This document shows positions 16,345 through 24,381 of a stretch of 45,161 nucleotides of DNA, one piece after another. The translations under genes were made by a program, and so were the position numbers. Each line of letters opens with the position of its first letter. Positions within the stretch are counted from its first letter, which is position 1. The stretch comes from an uncultured Azospirillum sp. (GTDB taxonomy: Bacteria; Pseudomonadota; Alphaproteobacteria; RF32; CAG-239): positions 1 through 45,161 of the forward strand of contig UQCS01000012.1 of NCBI GenBank assembly GCA_900539605.1, given 5' to 3'. The notes beneath the pieces are model-generated. The model was not told the DNA's origin and did not search any database. It saw nothing but the letters and a program-made list of their open reading frames with translations.

Positions 16345-16863
16345 ATGGATGAACATACTGTCAAAGTCGGCGTCGGCACTTTGATTTTCGATCTGCGGAG
16401 GCAATTGCAGTTGGGACGACGCAAATCATCTCACGGCAACGGAACCTGGTGTCCGCCCGGCGGCCATCTTGAATTCGGCGAAAGCTTTGAACAGGCGGCA
16501 ATCCGTAAAACCCAAGAAGAGACAGGTCTGGTGCTGCAACTGCAAAGTTTGCAAATTGTTGGAATAACCAACGATTTTTTTGCAGAATCGGAGCGTCATT
16601 ATGTTACCATCATGATGAGGGCCGGCGGTTTTGAGGGCACGCCGCAACTGAAAGAACCGGACAAATTTGAGGAATGGCAATGGTTTTATCTTTCTGTGCT
16701 GCCGGAAAATCTGTTCCTTCCGGTACAAAATTTCTTCAAAAAACATTCGCCCGAAACTTTGATTTTAAAGTCAAAAAACCTGTTGACGACTCGTCTTTTT
16801 CATTTTTGCTTTGGCAATATTATGTTATCATTTTTTGCAGTAAAAAAGGCTGTCGTCTTTTAG
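16345..16863 (+). CDS. Nudix hydrolase with an unusual C-terminal tail
   Basis: Residues 1-136 form a Nudix domain similar to small NTP pyrophosphohydrolases of the NUDT15/MutT kind. The Nudix box runs from Gly40 to Leu62 and keeps the catalytic EE pair, but the Glu of the RE dipeptide is Lys (RKTQEETG). The domain seems to end at LFLPVQNFFKK. The last 35 or so residues (bases 16745-16863) are Phe/Leu-rich and read like noncoding DNA, so a lost stop or a slip in the A-run at 16738-16743 is possible. It lies between dnaA and dnaN and may be cotranscribed with them. The substrate is unknown. Confidence 0.78.
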   Translation: MDEHTVKVGVGTLIFDLRRQLQLGRRKSSHGNGTWCPPGGHLEFGESFEQAAIRKTQEETGLVLQLQSLQIVGITNDFFAESERHYVTIMMRAGGFEGTPQLKEPDKFEEWQWFYLSVLPENLFLPVQNFFKKHSPETLILKSKNLLTTRLFHFCFGNIMLSFFAVKKAVVF

Positions 16864-16890
16864 TTGAAACAATTTATTCGGAATAAGACC

Positions 16891-18009
16891 ATGAAATTTG
16901 TTATTGAACGTACAATTTTGTTAAAAACTCTCAACCATGTCCAAAGCATTGTCGAAAAAAGAAATACCATTCCGGTGCTTTCCAACGTGCGAATCGAAGC
17001 CCTCGGCGACGGTATCAGCTTTAAGGCAACCGATATGGATACCGAAATTACCGAAATTGTCGATGCCAAGATCACGGAAACCGGCGCCACTACCGCACCG
17101 GCGCATATGCTGTATGATATCGTACGCAAACTTGCCGACGGATCTGAAGTGGAAATTACTTTCCCCGATGACAAAGGACAGCTCAGCATTGCTTCAGGAC
17201 GGTCGAAGTTTGCTTTGTCAACCATTGGGGTTGAAGACTTTCCGGTCATTTCCGGTGACAAACTGCCGGTTAATTTCAGCATGGCGCGCGAAGAACTGAA
17301 AGACGTGATCGACCGCACCCAGTTTGCGGTTTCGACCGAAGAGACTCGCTATTATCTGAACGGTTTGTATGTTCACGCCAAAAACGAAGGTGCAGCCAAG
17401 GTGCTGCGCGTGGTGGCCACTGACGGGCACCGTCTCGCCTGTGTCGAATCGCCGCTGCCGCAGGGCGCCGAAAAAATTGCCGGCGTCATTATCCCGCGCA
17501 AAACCATCAGCGAAGTGCGCAAGCTTTTAGACGACACCAAAGCCGAGAACATCGAAATTGCTCTTTCCGATAACAAAGTTCGCTTTACACTGGAAGAAGT
17601 GACCCTGACTTCAAAACTGATTGACGGTACCTATCCCGACTATGAACGGGTTATTCCGACCGACAATGACAAACTGATGGAAGTCAAGGTCAAAGAGCTG
17701 GCCAACGCCGTCGACCGTGTTTCGGTGGTTGCGGAAAGAACCCGCGCCATCAAGATGATCACCGGCGACGCCAAAATCGTCATTACCACCTCCAGCCCCG
17801 ACCTCGGCAGCGCCTGGGAAGAACTGGAAGCCAAATATGATAACGAATCGCTTGAAATCGGCTACAATTTCAGGTATCTTTTAGATATACTGGCTGAAAT
17901 TAAAGGAGAAAACGTCCAAATCAGTTTTTCCGACGCTTCGTCGCCGTCGGTCATTCATGACACTTCTGACGCCAGTGCGATTTATGTTTTAATGCCGATG
18001 AGGGTATAA
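16891..18009 (+). CDS. dnaN: DNA polymerase III beta subunit (sliding clamp)
   Basis: The beta clamp encircles DNA and tethers polymerase III. The protein starts MKFVIERTILLKTLNHV, has 372 residues and ends with the typical YVLMPMRV. I chose the ATG at 16891 over an upstream TTG (16864) because it aligns with the family start; the ribosome-binding site (GGAATAAG) is weak. Three clamp domains are expected by length. recF begins directly at the stop codon, so dnaN and recF are coupled. Confidence 0.97.
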   Translation: MKFVIERTILLKTLNHVQSIVEKRNTIPVLSNVRIEALGDGISFKATDMDTEITEIVDAKITETGATTAPAHMLYDIVRKLADGSEVEITFPDDKGQLSIASGRSKFALSTIGVEDFPVISGDKLPVNFSMAREELKDVIDRTQFAVSTEETRYYLNGLYVHAKNEGAAKVLRVVATDGHRLACVESPLPQGAEKIAGVIIPRKTISEVRKLLDDTKAENIEIALSDNKVRFTLEEVTLTSKLIDGTYPDYERVIPTDNDKLMEVKVKELANAVDRVSVVAERTRAIKMITGDAKIVITTSSPDLGSAWEELEAKYDNESLEIGYNFRYLLDILAEIKGENVQISFSDASSPSVIHDTSDASAIYVLMPMRV

Positions 18010-19230
18010 TTGTTGGACAGTCTGGCCAAAGACATCAAAGAAGTCGTTTCCTTAAAGTCAGGCGTTACCCGCCTGACTTTAACCGATTTCAGAAACTACG
18101 CTTTTCTGAGGATGAATCCCGGATTGCGGCCGATTATCATTACCGGTGAAAATGGCAGCGGCAAAACCAACATTCTTGAAGCGGTTTCTTTTCTGACCCC
18201 GGGCCGCGGCCTGCGCAGTGCCCGTTTGGCCGATATTAAGCGTTTTACGCCGGCCGTGATTGACGAACAGTACATGCCGGGCAATACCAGTTGGGCGGTT
18301 TCGGCGACGGTTGCTAAAAACGGCGAGGAATTTGAGATCGGCACCGCCGTGGAAAAAAGCCTACGTGAAAATGAAGAAGAAAGCCGCAGCTTTGATCGTC
18401 GCATTGTTAAAATCAACGGACAGAAAGGTGCTTCTCAGACGGAACTCGGACAATACATTTCCGCCATCTGGCTGACACCGCAAATGGATCGGCTGTTTCG
18501 CGGCGGTTCGCAGCCGCGGCGGAGTTTTCTTGACCGGCTGGTATATGCTTTTGATGTTGAACACGCCAAAAGGACTTCCTCCTTTGAGCATTTGTATAAG
18601 CAATGGTATCAGTTGATCAAGAGTTCTAACGGTCATGCGGATGTTAACTGGCTGAGCAGTCTTGAAGAAAGCATGTCTGCACTCGGCGTAGCGATTGCCG
18701 CCGCCCGACGCGAACAGATTGCACGTCTCAACCGTTTTATCGAAAGTGCACCCGACGATATTTTTCCCGACGTTCAGCTTGAACTTGACGGAACAATAGA
18801 ACAAATGCTGGATACTTTGCCGGCGATTGAAGTAGAAGATTATTATTGTCACAAACTGGCAAACGAACGTAAAAACATTCTTTACAATGACAGCATCGAC
18901 GGCGTTAACCGCAGCGATTTCAAAGTTTATTACAAAAAGAAAAGAATGCCGGCTGAATTATGTTCGACCGGAGAACAAAAGTCGCTTCTCATCAGCATTA
19001 TTTTAGCGCAAACCAAATGCCAAATTCTCAGCCAGGGCTTTGCACCGGTGCTGTTGCTGGACGAAGTGGCGGCCCATCTTGACGACAGCAAGCGTGAAGC
19101 TCTGCTGTCCAAAATCCGCGAACTGGATCTTCAGGCGTGGATTACCGCAACCAACCCCGAACTGTTTACTTCTTTAGGAAGCGAAGCAGAATTTTGGGAG
19201 ATTAAAAACAACACGGTTATGTGCAAATGA
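18010..19230 (+). CDS. recF: DNA replication and repair protein RecF
   Basis: RecF is an SMC-like ATPase that helps load RecA at gaps. The 406 residues carry Walker A GENGSGKTN, the signature CSTGEQKSLLIS and Walker B LLLDEVAAHLD. The start codon is a TTG: either 18010, directly after the dnaN stop, or 18013, which has better spacing to AGGG (18001-18004). The protein is slightly longer than most homologues because of an N-terminal extension before TRLTLTDFRNY. The next gene overlaps its stop by 4 bases. Confidence 0.94.
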   Translation: MLDSLAKDIKEVVSLKSGVTRLTLTDFRNYAFLRMNPGLRPIIITGENGSGKTNILEAVSFLTPGRGLRSARLADIKRFTPAVIDEQYMPGNTSWAVSATVAKNGEEFEIGTAVEKSLRENEEESRSFDRRIVKINGQKGASQTELGQYISAIWLTPQMDRLFRGGSQPRRSFLDRLVYAFDVEHAKRTSSFEHLYKQWYQLIKSSNGHADVNWLSSLEESMSALGVAIAAARREQIARLNRFIESAPDDIFPDVQLELDGTIEQMLDTLPAIEVEDYYCHKLANERKNILYNDSIDGVNRSDFKVYYKKKRMPAELCSTGEQKSLLISIILAQTKCQILSQGFAPVLLLDEVAAHLDDSKREALLSKIRELDLQAWITATNPELFTSLGSEAEFWEIKNNTVMCK

Positions 19231-19973
19231 CTAGACTTAATCCTATTTATGTTTTTTTGGCAATTTTGGCCGGTGCAGCCGTATTTGTAGCTTATGATGC
19301 CAAATACAATTACGTTGACTGGCGTACCGCTAATCGTAGCAGCGCCGGAATAGCTCCTAATCCGCGGCAGGAAAAACGGGCGGTGGTTCAGGTATATACA
19401 GCCCGCACTTATAACTGGCGGGGTTATTTTGCAGTACATCCGTGGATTGCGGTTAAAAAGAAGAATCAGAATTTTTATATCGTCTATCAGGTAACAGCAT
19501 GGAATTTGCGCAACGGACATAGCACGGTTTCGGCTGAAAAAGATTTGCCTGACCGTTATTGGTACGGAAACCGTCCCCGGCTTTTGCAGAGTCTGATCGG
19601 TGAAGCTGCCGAAAAAGCGATTCCGGCTATTGAAAAAGCTGCCGCGACCTACCCGTATGCCGACCGATACAAACTTTGGCCGGGACCGAACAGCAATTCT
19701 TTTGTTGCTTATGTTCTGCGTCAGGTTCCCGAACTGACGGCTGAACTGCCACCAACAGCAATCGGTAAAGACTTCCTCGGTTATACCGTCTTTCACGCCC
19801 CGACCCCGAGCGGAACCGGCTATCAGGTTTCGATCCTCGGCGCCGTATCGCTGACCGTCGGCATAAAAGAAGGAATCGAATTGGGAATTCTCGGGCTTTC
19901 GTTCGGGCTTGATTTATACCCTCCGGCCATAAAACTGCCGATCATCGGCAGAATCGGCTTCCCCGACTTTTAA
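19227..19973 (+). CDS. DUF3750 family protein
   Basis: This 248-residue protein has an N-terminal hydrophobic segment (PIYVFLAILAGAAVFVAY) that serves as a membrane anchor or signal. The blocks TYNWRGYFAVHPWIAVK and LWPGPNSNSFVAYVLRQ match DUF3750, a conserved family of unknown function found in Proteobacteria; the Cys-free WPGPNSN motif is its hallmark. The chosen ATG overlaps the recF stop (ATGA), and a GTG two codons earlier is an alternative. The C-terminal third is Gly/Leu-rich. No terminator is visible behind it. Confidence 0.82.
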   Translation: MTRLNPIYVFLAILAGAAVFVAYDAKYNYVDWRTANRSSAGIAPNPRQEKRAVVQVYTARTYNWRGYFAVHPWIAVKKKNQNFYIVYQVTAWNLRNGHSTVSAEKDLPDRYWYGNRPRLLQSLIGEAAEKAIPAIEKAAATYPYADRYKLWPGPNSNSFVAYVLRQVPELTAELPPTAIGKDFLGYTVFHAPTPSGTGYQVSILGAVSLTVGIKEGIELGILGLSFGLDLYPPAIKLPIIGRIGFPDF

Positions 19974-20016
19974 CCTTATGGACAGTTCGTTTTTAGTACG
20001 CTACACAACAAAAACC

Positions 20017-20043
20017 TTGATTTTTTATAAGGACAACTATACT
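20017..20043 (+). promoter_or_regulatory. Candidate promoter of the autotransporter gene
   Basis: TTGATT (20017-20022) and TATACT (20038-20043) are 15 bases apart, slightly short. Another -10-like TATTAT lies at 20051-20056. The resulting leader would be about 90 nt long and contains the hairpin listed next. Confidence 0.4.
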
Positions 20044-20092
20044 ATTTATCTATTATAAAAAGGATGTTTTCTGCCGGTCAGCTATTCAAAGC

Positions 20093-20131
20093 TTCTTTTG
20101 TGTAAGAAAATGTTCTTCTTACGCAAAAGGA
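20093..20131 (+). promoter_or_regulatory. Leader hairpin that buries the ribosome-binding site of the autotransporter gene
   Basis: CTTTTGTGTAAGAA (20095-20108) pairs with TTCTTACGCAAAAG (20116-20129): 14 pairs with one G-U (T20101-G20123) and a 7-base loop, extendable by a further U-G and U-A pair. The 3' arm includes the AAAAGGA ribosome-binding site, 10 bases before the ATG at 20141. The G-U pair would be an A-C mismatch on the other strand, which supports a role in the plus-strand mRNA. A thermometer, small-RNA target or other translational switch is an inference. Confidence 0.55.
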
Positions 20132-20140
20132 CTAACTAAT

Positions 20141-22916
20141 ATGAAAAAATTTTTATCTTGTACGGTTGTTCCTCCGCGCTGTTATTATGTGTTCGGAATT
20201 GCAACCGCCTGTCTCCTCCCGGCCCTGACCGCCGAAGCTTATGATTTCGATTCTTATATGCCGACGCTGGATCGTCGTCATGATTTGCCTGCAACTTCAA
20301 CCGACTACTCGCCGATTGACAGCAGCTATAGTCTGAAATTCAACCCGGGCACCACAGACGATTACGATTTTATCTCCTACGACACCGATAAGGACAATAA
20401 CATCATTCCAGTTTACTATAAATAGCTATGACGGCGGCAATACCGATGCGGCCAAACTTTCCCGCATCAACACAGACCAAGAGGGAAAAGCGGTTACCGG
20501 TTACTTTCACAACCTTTCCACCAACAGTTATCAACAACCGGCAGCAATCTATAATATACAAGATCGTAAAATCGGCGTGATTACGGCTGATTTCATTAAC
20601 AACACAACCAGCGCAACAAACTGGAACGCTTTTGGCGGCGCGATTACCAACTCCGGCACCATCGGAACCATCGACGGCATTTTTATTAACAACTCCGTTA
20701 ACGGATCTTCGGCTGCCCGAGCCGATGCCATTTACATTTCGACCACCAAGTATGAAAACGGTGACCTGGTAAACGACGATATTCCGGAAGTTCCACTGAT
20801 CAAAGGCACATTTATCGGCAACCATGCCGACAGCTACAGTTCAGCTTACGGTGGCGCTATTTCAAACAGCGCTGCAAACGGCATTACGCCGGATATTCAC
20901 GCTGATTTTATCGGCAATTACGTGGTTTCTTCCTCTTCGGCACGCGGCGGCGCCATTGATGCTCTAACCGGTTTGAACACTGTGACCGGAAACTTTATCG
21001 GCAATTATGCCCAAAGCCCGTCCGGCAACGCCTATGCCGGCGCCATCTATATCGGAAACAGCACCAGATTTGTTGCCAGCGGCCTCAATAACTATTTTAT
21101 TGGCAACTACACCTTGGACAAACGCGGCAAAATTTACAACGCTTTTTTCATTCAAAGCCAAAATGACGTTACGCTCACCTTCGACATTAATAACGGCGGC
21201 AATCTCTACTTTAACGACAACTTTGCCGCACCTGCCGGAGAAGAAAATACTTACAACCTTAACATTCTCGGCTACGGAACCGGCAAGTTCATGATGAACA
21301 ACTACATTATGAACGCGGGAGAGGTAAACGTCGACAACGCCATGCTGGTCTTTAACCAAGCTCCGTACAAAGATGACGACGGCTGCGGTGAAGCCTGCCG
21401 CGGCCAGTTTATCGCCGGCTTTGAAGCCGACGGCAAAACGCCGGATTTGAAGTTGGCACCGGTTACCAGCCTACATTTAGATAACTCTCAATTTTATCTT
21501 CATAACAATTATATTGAGAATATTCGACTCAAAAACTATACGGTCAGCAATAATTCGTTATTGCATATAGATGTCAGCAAGCAAAACGGAGAATGGGTTG
21601 CCGACAAGATCACCTTGTCGGGCCAAATTGAGGGCGCAACTCAAGTCGTTGTCTATGACAAGACCAACGAAGACAACCGCAATGCCAGCGTATTATTCAT
21701 TGAGGCGCCGAATGATACCAAAAAAGAAGGTACACAACCCGGCGTGTTCCGCGTTTATGGCAGTCCTTATAAATGGGATATCGCTTATAATTACCGCGGA
21801 GAGACTTCGGGAAGCTATTGGTATTTGATTGGCACCGACAAACCAAACGACGACCTCTACATCGGCTTTGTTCCGGATCCGATTGAAATTGACGACCCGG
21901 TTGATTTGCCCGAACCGGACCCCAAAACGGAACCGAAACCTGATCCGAAACCAGACCCAAAACCGGAAGTTACTCCAGAAGTTATTGCTTATCAAGGACT
22001 GTCGGCCGCATCTTTAGAACAAACCCGTTCAATGATCGGCAATATCCGTGACAAAATTGCTGCCAACAAGGTTTCAGTCGGTCCCTGCGGCGGAAATTAC
22101 GACGAGGCATGGAACGGCAAACCACTTAACAACATATGGGTTACGCCGGCCTATCATACCGCAACCATTGACAGTCCGGTCAAAACCGACGTTGACATTT
22201 GGGGATTGGAAGCCGGTTTTGACATCCAACGCAACATCAATCACAAGCTGGGTGTTTTTGCTTCTTACCGTCAGGGCGACTATGAACTTGACGGCAGCGG
22301 AGACAAGTTCTTTTCTTATATCGGTGCCGACATTGACATCGACAGTTATATAGCCGGTTTATACTACCGTTATGACTATCGCCATTTCTGGGTTTTCGGA
22401 ACGGTTTACGGTGGTTTGCAGCAAGCCGACATAAAATCCAAAGACGGCGTTACCGGCAGCAGCGACGGCATTGAACTGGGCGGCAGTCTGGAAGTCGGCT
22501 ATCTGTATGACATCAATAACACCCTAAAGCTAGAACCAAGCATCGGCATCGCTTATACTCAGGTCGAATTTGACGATATCCGTGACAATTACGGCAAAAC
22601 GGCAGCTTACGACACCATCCGCGAAACCGAACTGTCGGCTGGAATCAAATTGGAAAAATATATGCCGACCGAAAACGGAATTGCCAAGTTGTATGTCAAA
22701 CCGAGTGTTGTTCAGGTTCTGAACGGTGACAATCGCGTGGTTATCAGCGGCCTGAGAAAAAGCGGTGCGATGGATGACGCAACGTTGGGACGGATGGAAC
22801 TTGGCGGACGCTATGGGTTTGATGATCATTTGTCGGCCTACGGATGGACCAACTATACCTTCGGTTCCGATTATGACGCCTTTTCTGTCGGTGCCGGTAT
22901 CAGTTATGCCTGGTAG
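20141..22916 (+). pseudogene. Autotransporter (type V secretion) with Pmp-like passenger repeats, interrupted by a frameshift
   Basis: The first frame (20141-20425, 94 residues) has a signal peptide (ACLLPALTAEA) and then stops. The second frame, open well upstream of its first possible start (GTG 20577), continues to 22916. Dropping one base near 20422-20425 joins them as PVYYK-SYDGGN, giving about 924 residues. The passenger has repeated FIGN/FINN and GGAI motifs (about bases 20590-21120), as in chlamydial Pmp beta-helices. A Pro/Asp/Lys-rich hinge (about 21890-21970) leads to a C-terminal beta-barrel of about 290 residues ending in Trp, as outer-membrane proteins do. The frameshift may be a real mutation, a phase-variable state or a sequencing error; there is no long homopolymer at the site. 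The second frame could be translated from an internal start but would lack a signal peptide. Confidence 0.8.
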
Positions 22917-22940
22917 TTCCCGCTCACTGAAAGACCGTAA

Positions 22941-22968
22941 AAAACCCCTCCCTTTCGGGAGGGGTTTT
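22941..22968. terminator. Bidirectional terminator after the autotransporter
   Basis: AAAACCCCTCCC (22941-22952) and GGGAGGGGTTTT (22957-22968) form a 12-base-pair stem with a TTTC loop. T-runs exist on both strands, so it also ends the minus-strand small gene. Confidence 0.9.
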
Positions 22969-22987
22969 CCAAATTGGTCACTTCTGC

Positions 22988-23083
22988 TTACTTGCCGCAA
23001 CCGCAGCCGCCGCTACTTTTTTTCGACTGTTTGGAAGAAGAAGATTCTTCCTGAGCAGATTTTTTGGTTTCTTTACTGTTCAT
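22988..23083 (-). CDS. 31-residue Ser/Lys-rich protein with a C-terminal GGCGCGK tail
   Basis: The minus strand reads ATG at 23083 to TAA at 22988. A perfect ribosome-binding site AAGGAG (23096-23091) lies 7 bases upstream, and a strong terminator follows 20 bases after the stop, so this looks like a real gene although it is very short. The product is rich in Ser and Lys, with two Glu in the middle, and ends GGCGCGK. The two closely spaced cysteines could bind a metal or be modified. I do not know a family for it. It lies behind the HPr/EIIA genes and may be transcribed with them or alone. Confidence 0.6.
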   Translation of the reverse strand: MNSKETKKSAQEESSSSKQSKKSSGGCGCGK

Positions 23084-23178
23084 AGCAAAACTCCTTGTTA
23101 AATTAAAAACAAAAGTCATTGCAGTCATTTTTATATTTAAGAACAAACCCGTTAAAAACAAGGGTCAGGATGGTAAAA

Positions 23179-23457
23179 TTATTCTTCCCCAAACTTATTA
23201 TTTATCAGTTTGGTAAGATCTCTAATCGCCTGTTCAGCCTGAGTGCCGCGGGCCCGGATTTTAATGACCGTTCCCTTGGAAGCGGCCAGCATCATCAGTC
23301 CCATAATCGAGCAGCCGTTAACCACCTGACCAATCCGCTCAACTTCCACACAAACGTCCAAGTTCTCAATTGCTTTGACAAAAGCGGCGGCGGCGCGGGC
23401 ATGCAGTCCTTTTCGGTTTTGAATTTCCAGCTCGACGGAAAGTTCGGTTTCGCCCAT
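23179..23457 (-). CDS. HPr-family phosphocarrier protein
   Basis: HPr passes phosphate from enzyme I to EIIA proteins. From the ATG at 23457, just after the EIIA stop, the protein has 92 residues, the usual HPr length; an upstream in-frame start (23526) would overlap EIIA. The phosphorylated His19 lies in NRKGLHARAAAAF, and the Ser of NGCSIMGLMML corresponds to the site of HPr kinase. The ribosome-binding site is weak, consistent with coupling to the EIIA gene. No enzyme I or sugar permease is nearby, so this is likely a regulatory PTS, as in many Alphaproteobacteria. Confidence 0.92.
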   Translation of the reverse strand: MGETELSVELEIQNRKGLHARAAAAFVKAIENLDVCVEVERIGQVVNGCSIMGLMMLAASKGTVIKIRARGTQAEQAIRDLTKLINNKFGEE

Positions 23458-23461
23458 CGTT

Positions 23462-23860
23462 TCAGACACCCAGAATTTGCGAAGCGACATTAATATATTT
23501 TTTGCCGGCCTCCTGAGCACCGACAACCGTTTCTTTCAAAGACTTCTCTTTGCGCAGGGAAGCAATTTTGATCAACATCGGCAAATTGACTCCGGCCAAA
23601 ATTTCCACCTTGGCTTTGTCCATAATCGAAATCGCCAGGTTGGAAGGCGTACCGCCGAACATATCTGTCAAAACAATCGCACCGGCACCTTTATCCACCT
23701 GTCCGACTTTGGAAAGAATTTCCTCGCGGCGGCTTTCCATATCGTCATCGGGACCGATACAAACCGTAGCCACATTTTCCTGTGCACCCACCACATGCTG
23801 CATTGCCGCAACGAATTCGTTGGCAAGATTGCCGTGGGTCACTAAAACCAAACCTATCAT
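23462..23860 (-). CDS. PTS EIIA component, mannose family (regulatory)
   Basis: This 132-residue protein has the start MIGLVLVTHGNLA with the phosphorylated His9, and the block VLTDMFGGTPSNLA typical of the mannose EIIA fold. Stand-alone EIIA-Man proteins in Alphaproteobacteria are encoded with HPr and often HPr kinase and act in regulation rather than sugar uptake. AAGG lies upstream of the ATG. It is the second gene of a minus-strand operon: unknown protein, EIIA, HPr. Confidence 0.93.
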   Translation of the reverse strand: MIGLVLVTHGNLANEFVAAMQHVVGAQENVATVCIGPDDDMESRREEILSKVGQVDKGAGAIVLTDMFGGTPSNLAISIMDKAKVEILAGVNLPMLIKIASLRKEKSLKETVVGAQEAGKKYINVASQILGV

Positions 23861-23874
23861 TTTATGCCTTTTCT

Positions 23875-24300
23875 TTATTTTTTCTCGGAACTGCCGCCGG
23901 TCCAGAAGTTGACGGCGCCAAAGCTTTTAATAACGTCTTCCCGGCTCTTGGCAAGGATCAGTTCGTCAGCGCGAGTCTGACGTCCCTTAAACACGATTTC
24001 TTCCACATTGTCGACCGGAACCGCATAAACGCGTTCCACCATTTTGCCCTGCAATTCAACAATCATCACAAATTCGGCTTCGGCAAGCGGGCCTTTGGTT
24101 TCGGCGTCAATATTATCCAGACGGACTGCCAGCCGGCCGTCACGTTTGAGCAACGCGGTCTGTTTGCCGTCAAACTCCAACACCGGGTTAACCGGCGCGC
24201 CGTCGCGGGCATCGATAAAAATAGCAAGTTCGCCGTATTTGTTCTCGATAATTTCAAAAAAGTCCTGCTTCTCAACAACGGTGTAATATTGTGTTTCCAT
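23875..24300 (-). CDS. Conserved-looking protein of unknown function upstream of EIIA
   Basis: The ATG at 24300 has AAAGGA (24313-24308) 7 bases upstream, giving 141 residues; longer in-frame readings would run through the divergent promoter and ABC gene and are unlikely. The protein is acidic and soluble, with a probable beta-rich body (ELAIFIDARDGAPVNP, GRLAVRLDNID) and no P-loop, so it is not HPr kinase although that gene often occupies this position. EIIA follows after 14 bases. A role in the same regulatory PTS is possible but unproven. Confidence 0.7.
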   Translation of the reverse strand: METQYYTVVEKQDFFEIIENKYGELAIFIDARDGAPVNPVLEFDGKQTALLKRDGRLAVRLDNIDAETKGPLAEAEFVMIVELQGKMVERVYAVPVDNVEEIVFKGRQTRADELILAKSREDVIKSFGAVNFWTGGSSEKK

Positions 24301-24336
24301 TTTGTTGTCCTTTATGGTAATATTGCTTTTGCCGAT

Positions 24337-24365
24337 ATAGTAATACATTCGGTGCAAAGAGTCAA
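24337..24365 (-). promoter_or_regulatory. Candidate promoter of the unknown-EIIA-HPr operon
   Basis: On the minus strand TTGACT (24365-24360), a 17-base spacer and TACTAT (24342-24337) lie 37 bases before the ATG at 24300. It is divergent from the ABC exporter, whose ATG is 17 bases beyond the -35. Confidence 0.55.
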
Positions 24366-24381
24366 TTTTGAGTTTGGAAAA

